A program made the position numbers and the translations under genes. The notes under the pieces were generated by a model, which was not told the DNA's origin, did no database searches, and saw only the letters and a program-made list of their open reading frames with translations. From Thiodiazotropha sp040506975 (GTDB lineage Bacteria > Pseudomonadota > Gammaproteobacteria > Chromatiales > Chromatiaceae): DNA of 64,000 bases. Positions 54,646 to 63,516 of this stretch are shown piece by piece. The stretch is from contig OZ242974.1 in the NCBI GenBank assembly GCA_965211775.1, positions 1,488,001 through 1,552,000 of the forward strand, given 5' to 3'. Each line of letters opens with the position of its first letter. Within the stretch, counting starts at the first letter, position 1.

Positions 54646-55008
54646 ATGGCACTGAACGACCCCTGCTGTACCTTGGTCCCGTACTTCAAAATTCACGAAG
54701 GAAAACTCGATGAGTTTCGTGACCTTGGTGAGCAGTTTGTGGAGAAAACCAGGACAGAGCCCAGATGTATGCACTACGGTTTCAGTTTCAATGGCATGCA
54801 GGCACACTGCCGCGAAGGCTATATCGATGCAGAGGGGATACTTGCACATCTCGATAACGTGAGCGCACTGCTGGATCAGGCCCTGAAGATCGCTGATATC
54901 ACCCGGCTGGAGATTCATGCGCCTGCCTCCGAGATCGAAAAACTGCGCGAACCCCTGAGTGCATTGAATCCGGATTTTTTTACGATGGAAACCGGTTTTC
55001 GGCGTTAA
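54646..55008 (+). CDS. Antibiotic-biosynthesis-monooxygenase (ABM) fold protein
   Basis: 120 residues with a dimeric alpha-beta barrel pattern: TLVPYFKIHEGKLDEFRDL, RTEPRCMHYGFSFNG, then REGYIDAEGILAHLDNVSAL. Such small cytoplasmic proteins include quinol monooxygenases and haem-degrading enzymes, but many have no known activity. AAGGAG lies ahead of the ATG. It stands 100 bases after receptor 2 and may be co-transcribed. A link to metal or haem metabolism is possible but unproved. Confidence 0.75.
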   Translation: MALNDPCCTLVPYFKIHEGKLDEFRDLGEQFVEKTRTEPRCMHYGFSFNGMQAHCREGYIDAEGILAHLDNVSALLDQALKIADITRLEIHAPASEIEKLREPLSALNPDFFTMETGFRR

Positions 55009-55064
55009 CTCCCCAGGGCCGGATAACAGGCTCTGATTTATGCCGCATGAGTTGGGAGTGATTT

Positions 55065-55709
55065 CTACGCATTCGGTATGACTCCATATCTAATTGCGAG
55101 TCGAACCAGCTCGACTGGGGAGTTGATGCCGAGCTTTTGTTTGATGCTCGTTTGATAATTGGCGACGGTCTTGTGTCCAATATCCAGGTGACTGGCTATG
55201 CCCTCAACAGTGTTGCCTTTTGCCAACAGACGGAACACTTCAAACTCCCTGGTTGTCAGTCTTTGCGTGGGATCATGATCACCGGTCTCACTATGCAGGG
55301 CTACTTTCTGAGCCATATCCGCGCTTAAAAAACTTTTCCCAATACTTGCCTGCCGCACGGCAGTTATCAGATCGTTTGTAGACCCTGATTTTGCGACATA
55401 TCCCATGGCGCCGGCTGCCATTGACTGGATTGCGTAGGTGATGTTTTCATGCATGCTGTACATGATAATCTTCGCATCGGGCCAACGCCCTATGATTCGT
55501 CTCAAAGCCTCGAGACCTCCCATGCCGGGCATCGACACATCCATAACCAGTACATCAGGCATGGATTCACTGTATAGCCGGTAGGCTTGCTCGCCATTCT
55601 CAGCTTTACCTATCACGATCATGTCGCTGTTTTGTTCCAGTAGTCTGGTCAGCCCGGACCTCACGACGACGTGATCGTCCGCCAGCAGGACGTTGATGGT
55701 CTGACTCAC
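55065..55709 (-). CDS. NarL/LuxR-family response regulator 2
   Basis: 214 residues. Receiver with ADDHVVVRSG, phospho-acceptor Asp57 in DVLVMDVSMPG and Lys in GYVAKSGS; LuxR-type helix-turn-helix with LTTREFEVFRLLAKGNT and IGHKTVANYQTSIKQKL. It is a clear paralogue of the regulator at 50379. The start overlaps the kinase stop by four bases. Its kinase is split by IS1595, so this regulator may now be an orphan, driven by another kinase or by a truncated kinase piece. Confidence 0.93.
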   Translation of the reverse strand: MSQTINVLLADDHVVVRSGLTRLLEQNSDMIVIGKAENGEQAYRLYSESMPDVLVMDVSMPGMGGLEALRRIIGRWPDAKIIMYSMHENITYAIQSMAAGAMGYVAKSGSTNDLITAVRQASIGKSFLSADMAQKVALHSETGDHDPTQRLTTREFEVFRLLAKGNTVEGIASHLDIGHKTVANYQTSIKQKLGINSPVELVRLAIRYGVIPNA

Positions 55710-56532
55710 ATGACTTCTCCCTGCTTAGGGATGCTTACCCGGATGATCACACCCTCTCCAGGTCTGCTATTGATATCGATCAGACCATTCACACTGTTGA
55801 CCCGTTGCTGCATCCCTGACAGGCCGAAACCGGGTCTTTGCTCCGACATGTCGAAACCCTCTCCGTTATCTGCGACCTCAAGTTCATAAGTTGTCGCGCA
55901 TTCCTTCAATTCAATCCTGATTTCAGTGGCCTTTGAGTGACGACTTATATTTGTCAGACATTCCTGCAGAATACGGTACAGGGTCAACTGCATGGTTTCG
56001 TCAAGTGCGGAAAAAAGTCCCTGTATATGATATGTGAGACCTGTTTGCGAATGCCTTTCCTGCCAGGAATTGATGAGCTCTTGCAGCGCTTCAATGAAGC
56101 TTAACTCATCAAGGCCACCTGGTCTCAGGCGCTTCAACATGCTTCTCAGAATCACGATCATCTGGCACGCAACCTCATCGATTGCCTGGGCGCTTTTTAT
56201 ACTGGATGATAGATCCTTGGATTGCTGTATCACTGATGCGTCAACATGTATCGCTGTCAAATGCTGACCTATCTCATCGTGTAGCTCTTGCGCAAGACTT
56301 TTTCGCTCTGCCTCTTGCAGGGTAATGATCTGCTGGGTCAGGCGATGGTTATCCCGGATGCTGCTTTGCAATGTCGATGCCATCGTATTGAACTTGTGGC
56401 TGATACCAGCCATTTCAGGAAGCTTGAAGATTGGGAGACGCGTTCCAAGCTGCCCTGACTCAATGTCGGACAAAGCCTTTGTGATATGTGAAATCGGTCT
56501 CAGTGCGTGTGATACAACAATATAAACCATTA

Positions 56533-57561
56533 CCTGATTACCCCTAAGCCTCAGCCATTCTCAAGAGGCGATATGGCATAGGTGGAGTGCGAAGAGCGGC
56601 AAAAAGCAATCGTTCAATCATGGCGGGTAAATCGAAACGGCGGTTAAACCGATATTCGAACTCAGCAAGATAACGCGACACATGTTTATCTCGAATCGCA
56701 TGAAAAGTACCCAACAGACTGTTTTTGACATTACCCAACATCGTGTTTACCCATTTGAAGCACGAATACTGGACACTTTGGCGCCCACCACCCGTCACCA
56801 TGGGGTTATGATGGCAATCAGCGGTTGTCACGCCACTAAAGCACCAAAGCCCATCGGTAAAGACTTCGCTGCCAGGCATCAAGCAGGAGCGGGCGTAGCG
56901 GGCGATTTCACGTTTGCGGAAGCCCCTTACACGACGCAGTTGAATTTTCATGGGCCTGCCGTCCCGCGTCGTCTCAACAGCAGCTACGAAAGGGATTTTG
57001 TTGCGCGACCCACGACCACGCTTACCGGCTTGCTCGCCTCCGAGATAAGCATCATCCAATTCGATGCGACCGGCCAGTTTTTTTCCACGCTCACGTTCCA
57101 TCATCACCTGCATCAACTTATGCTTGAGTCGCCAGGCCGTATTGTAGTTCACCCCGATTTCGCGGGAAAGTTGCAGCGCCGAGATACTTTTCTTGCGTTG
57201 GGTCAACAGATAGATCGCAAGAAACCACGTTCTCAGCGGCAGCTTGGTGCCATGGAAGATGCTGCCGGCGGTCAGGGAAGTCTGATGATGGCACTTGTGA
57301 CATTGATATATCTGACGGTTTTTGAGTTCACAGCCTGTTGTGTTGCCGCACTCAGGGCAGACATAGCCCGTCGGCCAGCGCAAATCATACAATGCCTGTC
57401 GACACTGATCCTCGGTCCCATATTGTTCCAGAAAATCGTGCAAACCAAGACCTTTTTGAAATTGAATAGTATTTCTCGGCATGATGAAATCCTCTTTTAT
57501 TCAGTAGGTTCCATTATGCTTGCACCACAGGCTCAATAGCTGAGCCTCATGAGTAATCAGG
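56533..57561 (-). mobile_element. IS1595-family insertion sequence, copy 4
   Basis: 1029 bp, 8-bp duplication AACCATTA at 56525-56532 and 57562-57569. Same orientation as the kinase gene it splits. Confidence 0.95.
56544..57482 (-). CDS. IS1595-family transposase, copy 4
   Basis: Intact, with two private changes: CELKNRQIYQC (Lys to Asn in the zinc-ribbon region) and a final MAEA. Whether the first affects activity is unknown. Confidence 0.9.
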   Translation of the reverse strand: MPRNTIQFQKGLGLHDFLEQYGTEDQCRQALYDLRWPTGYVCPECGNTTGCELKNRQIYQCHKCHHQTSLTAGSIFHGTKLPLRTWFLAIYLLTQRKKSISALQLSREIGVNYNTAWRLKHKLMQVMMERERGKKLAGRIELDDAYLGGEQAGKRGRGSRNKIPFVAAVETTRDGRPMKIQLRRVRGFRKREIARYARSCLMPGSEVFTDGLWCFSGVTTADCHHNPMVTGGGRQSVQYSCFKWVNTMLGNVKNSLLGTFHAIRDKHVSRYLAEFEYRFNRRFDLPAMIERLLFAALRTPPMPYRLLRMAEA

Positions 57562-58318
57562 AACCATTATGTTTACAGCCAGGAATACCAGAGAAATCAT
57601 CGTCAGCAACATTTTGGTTTCTTCCCACGCTTCCGCAATTTCGCTGTTCGGCTCCGGACTGATGACAAGCTCTCCCTGTTTGGCCGTATTGACATAGACG
57701 GGCAGACGTTTCTTGGTTATGTCCCGTAACGCTGTCTGCATCAGTTGTTTGAACCAATCAGGAGTGGTGTCACCGTTTTCCGGGGGTGTTATGTCGTTAC
57801 TTTCAACCAGGTTATTCTGAAGGTCGTAAAAAGCGATCTGAAGATGACGAACATTTACCAACCGATCCAATTTGAATGGGGCGGGCTGTTGCTGTCTGAG
57901 CTCCTCGGTCTGATAAACATGCCTTAGCTCCGCCGCCAGCATATGCGCGGCAAACACCATTGCTGACGCCAATTCGGCACGGACGTTTTCCCGTGCGTTA
58001 TTGACCGCCTGTATGGCACTGATAACAAGAATGATCAACAGTACCAGTGTTACGATAAGATTGAGTCTGAATCGTAGGTTCACACATTCTCACCAAAGTA
58101 GGAAACAGTTCTTTTATTCTAATGTTGTATATACCAAGTTTAGATGGGAAAAACCGCTTATCTGGACCAAGTATAAGCTTATTGGCATCATCGCAATGCA
58201 AGAGGATGCTGTGATGGCTGAAAGTAGGCGGGTCCCGGGCTGCGCAGGTTATGCACGTTGATATCCTAAATAATAATATTGACCTGACATATCTCCATGC
58301 AGGTTCAGAATCTCGGTG

Positions 58319-59278
58319 CTATACGACGCGATTGCGGACTTCACCGGCCAGGAAGGCCTGGATATTTGCGACCACGTCATCGACCAGCCGCTGCCTTGCT
58401 TCACGGCTGGCCCAGGCGATATGGGGCGTGACAATCAGATTGGGGATCTCAGGGTTGAGCAACGGATTGCCGTCTATCGGCGGTTCCTCGACAAGCACGT
58501 CAATTCCGGCCCCGCCAAGCCTGCCGTTGACCAATGCTTCCGCCAGTGCCGTTTCATCGACGATGCCACCGTGGGCGGTGTTGATCAACAGGGCATGAGG
58601 CTGCATCAAGGCCAGTTCGCGGGCGCCGATCAGGTTGCGGGTGTTCGGTGCCAAGGGGGCATGCAGTGAAAGTACATCCACTTGGGGCAACAGCTCATCC
58701 AAGGGTATTCGGTCGGGATTCGGTCCGCTGCCGGGTCGCTGAGCCACCACCACGCTCATACCGAAGGCCTTGGCCAACCGGCTCACCCCTCGGCCCAGTT
58801 CACCGTAGCCCAGGATACCCAGGCATTTACCCGACAACTCCCGGATGGGGTAGTCAAGGAGGCAGAAGTGGCTTGACCGCTGCCAGTCGCCACTTGCAAC
58901 CGCTCTTTGATAGTGCTGTTGTTGAGTCGTGAGAGAGAGGATCAGTGAAAATACGTGTTGCACCACCGAGGGTGTGGCATAGCCGGTTACGTTTGTTACA
59001 GCGATGCCGTGTTCGGCGGCCGCTTCAAGGTCCACATTGTTGCTGCCGGTCGCTGCGATACAGATCAGCTTGAGATTTCGGCAGGCGTCCAAATGGGAGC
59101 GATCGAGCACCACCTTGTTACTGATCACCAGTTCGGCATCGATGATCCGTTCCATTGTCTGTCGGGATGCGGTCGCCTGATACCAGCCCCAATGGCGGGC
59201 CATGGCTTTGAGTGGCGGCCAGACGATGTCTCCAGGGTCTACGGAGCCTGCATCAAGAAATACACCCTTATTAAACAA
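58319..59278 (-). CDS. D-2-hydroxyacid dehydrogenase with catalytic Arg replaced by His
   Basis: NAD-dependent dehydrogenase of the glycerate/hydroxypyruvate reductase type. The NAD loop is LGILGYGELGRG (about 154-165). Of the catalytic triad, Glu is present in IDVLVEEPP (Glu265) and His in VTPHIAW (His286), but the substrate-binding arginine position reads NTAHGGIVDE, giving His236; CAC differs from the expected CGC by one transition. The start is a TTG at 59278, five to six bases after GGAGG; TTG 59290 is an alternative. 319 residues. Activity may be reduced or changed. Alone, with tRNA-Arg upstream. Confidence 0.85.
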   Translation of the reverse strand: MFNKGVFLDAGSVDPGDIVWPPLKAMARHWGWYQATASRQTMERIIDAELVISNKVVLDRSHLDACRNLKLICIAATGSNNVDLEAAAEHGIAVTNVTGYATPSVVQHVFSLILSLTTQQQHYQRAVASGDWQRSSHFCLLDYPIRELSGKCLGILGYGELGRGVSRLAKAFGMSVVVAQRPGSGPNPDRIPLDELLPQVDVLSLHAPLAPNTRNLIGARELALMQPHALLINTAHGGIVDETALAEALVNGRLGGAGIDVLVEEPPIDGNPLLNPEIPNLIVTPHIAWASREARQRLVDDVVANIQAFLAGEVRNRVV

Positions 59279-59394
59279 ATCCGCCTCCAAAATGGGTACT
59301 ATCGGGTAGTCCTGAACGCGTAACGCTGAATGCGGTTTTTGCTTGATTCCGCTGATTTGCCGGCTGTCGGGGAATATCCGTCCCTTGATGGAAA

Positions 59395-59471
59395 TGGCGC
59401 GCCCGACAGGATTTGAACCTGTGACCCCCGCCTTCGGAGGGCGGTACTCTATCCAGCTGAGCTACGGGCGC
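59395..59471 (-). tRNA. tRNA-Arg (anticodon CCG)
   Basis: A full cloverleaf on the minus strand: acceptor GCGCCCG/CGGGCGC, D-arm AGCTCAGCTGGATAGAG, anticodon stem CCGCC/GGCGG with loop CTCCGAA (anticodon CCG), variable loop, T-arm ACAGGTTCAAATCCTGT, and an encoded 3' CCA. It reads CGG codons. 77 bases including CCA. Confidence 0.96.
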
Positions 59472-59485
59472 TGAATAGGAAGCGT

Positions 59486-59515
59486 AGTGTAACGACAGGC
59501 GCCGGCGGCGTCCAA
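59486..59515 (-). promoter_or_regulatory. Predicted promoter of tRNA-Arg
   Basis: Minus strand: TTGGAC (59515-59510), 18-base GC-rich spacer, TACACT (59491-59486). The -10 ends 14 bases before the mature 5' end, a usual leader length for a tRNA. Confidence 0.5.
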
Positions 59516-59591
59516 CCCATAATCGACCGCCCCGAATCAGAAAGATGACAGCCCGGGATAGTGTCGGTTCGAACTTTTTGCCGCCTGTGGG

Positions 59592-59597
59592 TATAAT
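59592..59597 (+). promoter_or_regulatory. Possible -10 element for the cytochrome c gene
   Basis: A perfect TATAAT 61 bases before the GTG start. A weak -35-like TTCGAA lies at 59568-59573 with an 18-base spacer. Confidence 0.4.
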
Positions 59598-59658
59598 TGT
59601 CGGGTTTTGCAAACAGCCCAGGCCGCTGGCCTCAAGAGTAACAACGGAGGAAGAGCCC

Positions 59659-60165
59659 GTGAAGATTAAAGCCGTATCCCTGTCTGTCCTCATCGCCCTG
59701 GCGGGACTAACCAGTCAACTTATGGCCGAGGAGCGGGCGGATGTGCTCGAAAGAATCGCCCCCATCGGTAAGGTGAGCGTGGCGGGCGAGGCCAAACCCG
59801 CTGCCGCGCCGGCAACCCAGACCGCTGCCGCTGAGGCGCCTGCTGCAGAGGCCCCGGCAACCGAGGCCCCCGCTGCTGAAGCCGCACCAGCCGCAGAAGC
59901 CGCGCCTGCCGCGGGTGGCGATGCGCTGGCCCTGGCCACCCAGTCCGGCTGCATGGCCTGTCATCAGGTCGCAACCAAAGTGGTCGGTCCCGCCTACACA
60001 GAGGTCGCCGCCAAGTACAAAGGTGACGCCGCTGCCCTGGATATGCTGGCGGGCAAGGTGAAAAGCGGTGGTGTGGGAACCTGGGGCCAGGTGCCGATGC
60101 CGCCCAATGCCCATGTCTCCGATGACAATATCCGCACCATCGTCAGCTGGGTGCTCACCCACTGA
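59659..60165 (+). CDS. Exported class I cytochrome c (c551-like) with Ala/Pro/Glu linker
   Basis: 168 residues from GTG 59659, with GGAGG about nine bases upstream. Signal peptide KIKAVSLSVLIALAGLTSQL ends near MAEE. A low-complexity Ala-Glu-Pro linker covers roughly residues 48-92. The haem domain follows: CMACH haem site with KVVGPAYTEVAAKYKGD, and the axial Met in VGTWGQVPMPPNAHVSDDN. These match Pseudomonas-type cytochrome c551/c552, periplasmic electron carriers for cytochrome oxidases or nitrite reductases. The linker is unusual for the family and could tether or space the domain. The gene is single, 86 bases before an IS1595 copy. Confidence 0.9.
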   Translation: MKIKAVSLSVLIALAGLTSQLMAEERADVLERIAPIGKVSVAGEAKPAAAPATQTAAAEAPAAEAPATEAPAAEAAPAAEAAPAAGGDALALATQSGCMACHQVATKVVGPAYTEVAAKYKGDAAALDMLAGKVKSGGVGTWGQVPMPPNAHVSDDNIRTIVSWVLTH

Positions 60166-60176
60166 GACAGTTTACA

Positions 60177-60196
60177 GTCCGCAAATGAACGCGAAT
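60177..60196 (-). repeat. Dispersed short motif, copy 3
   Basis: Reverse orientation: ATTCGCGTTCATTTGCGGAC on the minus strand, just after the cytochrome gene. Confidence 0.5.
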
Positions 60197-60251
60197 GCTC
60201 TCAATGTGCCTGTCGTGCGGTGTGTCTCACCCTCGCCGGGATATATTGTTA

Positions 60252-61280
60252 CCTGATTACCCCTAAACCTCAGCCATTCTCAAGAGGCGATATGGCATAG
60301 GTGGAGTGCGAAGAGCGGCAAAAAGCAATCGTTCAATCATGGCGGGTAAATCGAAACGGCGGTTAAACCGATATTCGAACTCAGCAAGATAACGCGACAC
60401 ATGTTTATCTCGAATCGCATGAAAAGTACCCAACAGACTGTTGTTGACATTACCCAACATCGTGTTTACCCATTTGAAGCACGAATACTGGACACTTTGG
60501 CGCCCACCACCCGTCACCATGGGGTTATGATGGCAATCAGCGGTTGTCACGCCACTAAAGCACCAAAGCCCATCGGTAAAGACTTCGCTGCCAGGCATCA
60601 AGCAGGAGCGGGCGTAGCGGGCGATTTCACGTTTGCGGAAGCCCCTTACACGACGCAGTTGAATTTTCATGGGCCTGCCGTCCCGCGTCGTCTCAACAGC
60701 AGCTACGAAAGGGATTTTGTTGCGCGACCCACGACCACGCTTACCGGCTTGCTCGCCTCCGAGATAAGCATCATCCAATTCGATGCGACCGGCCAGTTTT
60801 TTTCCACGCTCACGTTCCATCATCACCTGCATCAACTTATGCTTGAGTCGCCAGGCCGTATTGTAGTTCACCCCGATTTCGCGGGAAAGTTGCAGCGCCG
60901 AGATACTTTTCTTGCGTTGGGTCAACAGATAGATCGCAAGAAACCACGTTCTCAGCGGCAGCTTGGTGCCATGGAAGATGCTGCCGGCGGTCAGGGAAGT
61001 CTGATGATGGCACTTGTGACATTGATATATCTGACGCTTTTTGAGTTCACAGCCTGTTGTGTTGCCGCACTCAGGGCAGACATAGCCCGTCGGCCAGCGC
61101 AAATCATACAATGCCTGTCGACACTGATCCTCGGTCCCATATTGTTCCAGAAAATCGTGCAAACCAAGACCTTTTTGAAATTGAATAGTATTTCTCGGCA
61201 TGATGAAATCCTCTTTTATTCAGTAGGTTCCATTATGCTTGCGCCACAGGCTCAATAGCTGAGCCTCATGAGTAATCAGG
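60252..61280 (-). mobile_element. IS1595-family insertion sequence, copy 5
   Basis: 1029 bp, 8-bp duplication TATTGTTA at 60244-60251 and 61281-61288. This is the same octamer as copy 1, at an unrelated site. Located between the cytochrome c gene and rep; no gene is broken. Confidence 0.95.
60263..61201 (-). CDS. IS1595-family transposase, copy 5
   Basis: Intact; one private change, GNVNNSLL for GNVKNSLL. Otherwise as the other copies. Confidence 0.92.
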   Translation of the reverse strand: MPRNTIQFQKGLGLHDFLEQYGTEDQCRQALYDLRWPTGYVCPECGNTTGCELKKRQIYQCHKCHHQTSLTAGSIFHGTKLPLRTWFLAIYLLTQRKKSISALQLSREIGVNYNTAWRLKHKLMQVMMERERGKKLAGRIELDDAYLGGEQAGKRGRGSRNKIPFVAAVETTRDGRPMKIQLRRVRGFRKREIARYARSCLMPGSEVFTDGLWCFSGVTTADCHHNPMVTGGGRQSVQYSCFKWVNTMLGNVNNSLLGTFHAIRDKHVSRYLAEFEYRFNRRFDLPAMIERLLFAALRTPPMPYRLLRMAEV

Positions 61281-61349
61281 TATTGTTATGATCAATTGAC
61301 GGGCAGCTACGCTTGGCATGGAAGAGCTACACAGTAATAAATATTATCA

Positions 61350-61368
61350 TTAGCGTTTATTTGCGGAC
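61350..61368 (+). repeat. Dispersed short motif, copy 4
   Basis: TTAGCGTTTATTTGCGGAC, one base different from the copy at 50351-50369, and likewise followed by an ATCAAAA stretch. Confidence 0.5.
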
Positions 61369-61398
61369 ACTTATCAAAAAATGGCCTCATACAGCCTG

Positions 61399-63402
61399 TT
61401 ATGAAAGCAGGGATTTCAGATTCGCCAGGTGTGCCGATCCCCGTTGCTGTTTCTCCTCCTGGCTGAGTTGGCTGTTGCGGCCCTCCCAGCTGAGGTCCTC
61501 TTCTGGTAGTTCCTGCAGGAAGCGGCTCGGCTCGCAGGGGATCATCTCGCCGAAGCGCTTGCGTTTGGCGGCATAAGTGAGGGTCAGGCTGCGTCGTGCG
61601 CGGGTGATGCCCACATAGGCCAGGCGGCGCTCCTCCTCGATGTTCTCTTCCTCGATACTGCTGCGATGGGGCAACAGCTCCTCTTCCATGCCGACCAGGA
61701 AGACGTGGGGAAACTCAAGTCCCTTGGCGGCATGCAGGGTCATCAGGTGGACCTGGTCCTGCTGCTGCTCCTCATTCTGCCGCTCCAGCAGGTCCATCAG
61801 GGTCAGGTGATTGACCATCTCCTCCAGGCTCTTCTCCTGCAGCTCGCCGTTGTAGAGGGCCTTGATCCACTCCAACAGATCGTTGACGTTTTCCATGCGC
61901 CTGTCCGCCACGCTGTCGCTGCTGGCGTTGGCCCTGATCCAATCTTCGTAATCGATCTCCCGCACCAGGCCGCGGACCGCCACCACCGGGCTGTTCTCGG
62001 CCTCCCTCGCGCGTGCCTCTATCAGCCGGTTAAATTGCTGTAAGCGATCATAAGCGCGCTGATTCAACACCCTCTGCAGGCCCAACTCGCGGCAGGCAGG
62101 TAGCAGGCCTGTTTCCCGTTGGCGGGCATAGGCGCTGAGTTTTTCAAGGGTATTGGAACCTATCTCCCGGCGTGGTGTGTTAATGATCCGCAGAAAGGCG
62201 CTGTCGTCGTCGGGATTGGCCAGCAGTCTGAGGTAGGCCATGACATCTTTCACCTCGGTGCGTGCGAAGAACGAGGTGCCGCCGCTGAGAAAATAGGGGA
62301 TATTATGACTGCGCAGCGCCTGTTCGAACTGCCTCGCCTGGTGATTGCCGCGATAGAGGATCGCGAAATCACTGTTGACGGCATTTGCCGTGAACTTCAG
62401 GTGGATGATCTCCGAGACCACCTTCTCCGCCTCCTGCACCTCGTTGCGGCATTCGAGCACACGTAATTCCGGGCCCGGGCCGAGATCGCTCCAGAGCCGC
62501 TTGTCGAACACATGGGGATTGTTGCTGATCAGGTGGTTTGCCGAACGCAGGATACGTCCACTGGAGCGGTAGTTCTGCTCGAGTTTTATCAATTTCAATT
62601 GCCTGAAATCGGACTGCAGCTTTGCCAGGTTTTCCGGGCGGGCGCCACGCCAGGCATAGATAGACTGGTCATCGTCACCCACAACGGTGAACGCGGCACG
62701 CACACCGACCAGTAGCTTGACCAGTTCATACTGGGCCTGGTTGGTGTCCTGATACTCGTCAACCAACAGATAGCGGATCCGGTTCTGCCAGGTTTCGAGG
62801 GCATCCGGATGTTGTCTAAAAAGGCTCACGGGCAGCAGAATCAGGTCATCGAAATCGACGGCATTGAAGGCCTTCAGGTTTCGCTGATAGGCGGCATAGA
62901 GATGCGCCTTCCCGGCCTGCAAATCGTCCTCTGCGCCGCTCAGTGCCTGTTCAGGGGTTATCAGGTCGTTTTTCCAGCTCGAAATGGCCCACTGGATTGT
63001 ATTGAGCTCAGACTCATCTCCCAGGTTTCCTTTACGCAGCAGCTCTTTGAGCAGGGTGTCGCTGTCCTGTTGGTCGAAGATGGAGAAGCCGGCCTTGTAA
63101 TCCAGTCGCTTCAACTCCCGGCGTATGATATTGAGGCCCAGGGTGTGGAAGGTGGAGATGGCCGGGCCCGCACCGTTTTCGAGGCCTATCATGCCAGCCA
63201 CCCGCTGCTTCATCTCCCTCGCTGCCTTGTTGGTGAAGGTGACCGCGGTGATAGATCTCGGATCGATTGCACAACGTTTTATCAGATGGGCGATCTTGGC
63301 GGTGATCACCCGCGTCTTGCCGCTGCCCGCTCCGGCGAGCACCAACAGTGGGCCATCGATATAGTTGACCGCTGCTTGTTGACGCGGATTGAGATCGGAC
63401 AT
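61399..63402 (-). CDS. rep: ATP-dependent DNA helicase Rep
   Basis: Superfamily 1A 3'-5' helicase that aids replication through protein blocks. 667 residues, the Rep size (shorter than UvrD). Motifs: Q-motif LNPRQQAAV, Walker A LAGAGSGKTRVI (about 22-33), Ia TFTNKAAREMKQRV, II DEYQDTN, III VVGDDDQSIYAWRGA, IV LEQNYRSSGRIL, V VHLMTLHAAKGLEFPHVFLV, VI EERRLAYVGITRARRSL. PEEDLSWEGRN and a short polar tail close the protein. It is divergent from the LOG-family gene. Confidence 0.95.
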   Translation of the reverse strand: MSDLNPRQQAAVNYIDGPLLVLAGAGSGKTRVITAKIAHLIKRCAIDPRSITAVTFTNKAAREMKQRVAGMIGLENGAGPAISTFHTLGLNIIRRELKRLDYKAGFSIFDQQDSDTLLKELLRKGNLGDESELNTIQWAISSWKNDLITPEQALSGAEDDLQAGKAHLYAAYQRNLKAFNAVDFDDLILLPVSLFRQHPDALETWQNRIRYLLVDEYQDTNQAQYELVKLLVGVRAAFTVVGDDDQSIYAWRGARPENLAKLQSDFRQLKLIKLEQNYRSSGRILRSANHLISNNPHVFDKRLWSDLGPGPELRVLECRNEVQEAEKVVSEIIHLKFTANAVNSDFAILYRGNHQARQFEQALRSHNIPYFLSGGTSFFARTEVKDVMAYLRLLANPDDDSAFLRIINTPRREIGSNTLEKLSAYARQRETGLLPACRELGLQRVLNQRAYDRLQQFNRLIEARAREAENSPVVAVRGLVREIDYEDWIRANASSDSVADRRMENVNDLLEWIKALYNGELQEKSLEEMVNHLTLMDLLERQNEEQQQDQVHLMTLHAAKGLEFPHVFLVGMEEELLPHRSSIEEENIEEERRLAYVGITRARRSLTLTYAAKRKRFGEMIPCEPSRFLQELPEEDLSWEGRNSQLSQEEKQQRGSAHLANLKSLLS

Positions 63403-63516
63403 GGGTTGCAGTCTTGTGGTATTCCTGGTTAGAGGGATTGAAATCGAAAGGCGGAAGGTTACGCAGTGACGGGGTCCATTTCAACAGGATGTCTTGCTTG
63501 CTATGATGCGTACTTC

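Larger units (their letters stand above)
55706..58083 (-). pseudogene. MoxY/NarX-type sensor histidine kinase 2, split by IS1595
   Basis: Joining 58083-57562 to 56524-55706 restores 447 codons in frame. Restored domains: helix at 6-27, periplasmic sensor with RHLQIAFYDLQNNLVESND and DWFKQLMQTALRD, helix at about 158-180, HAMP, HisKA_3 with His256 in AQELHDEIGQH, and HATPase (NISRHSKATEIRIELK, DNGEGFDMSEQRPGFGLSGM). Its sensor pattern parallels kinase 1. IS1595 copy 4 interrupts the second membrane helix. The 3' part can start at an ATG lying in the target duplication (56530) and would yield a 274-residue piece with HAMP and the full kinase core but no sensor. The 5' part ends PDYS within IS DNA. 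Confidence 0.92.
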
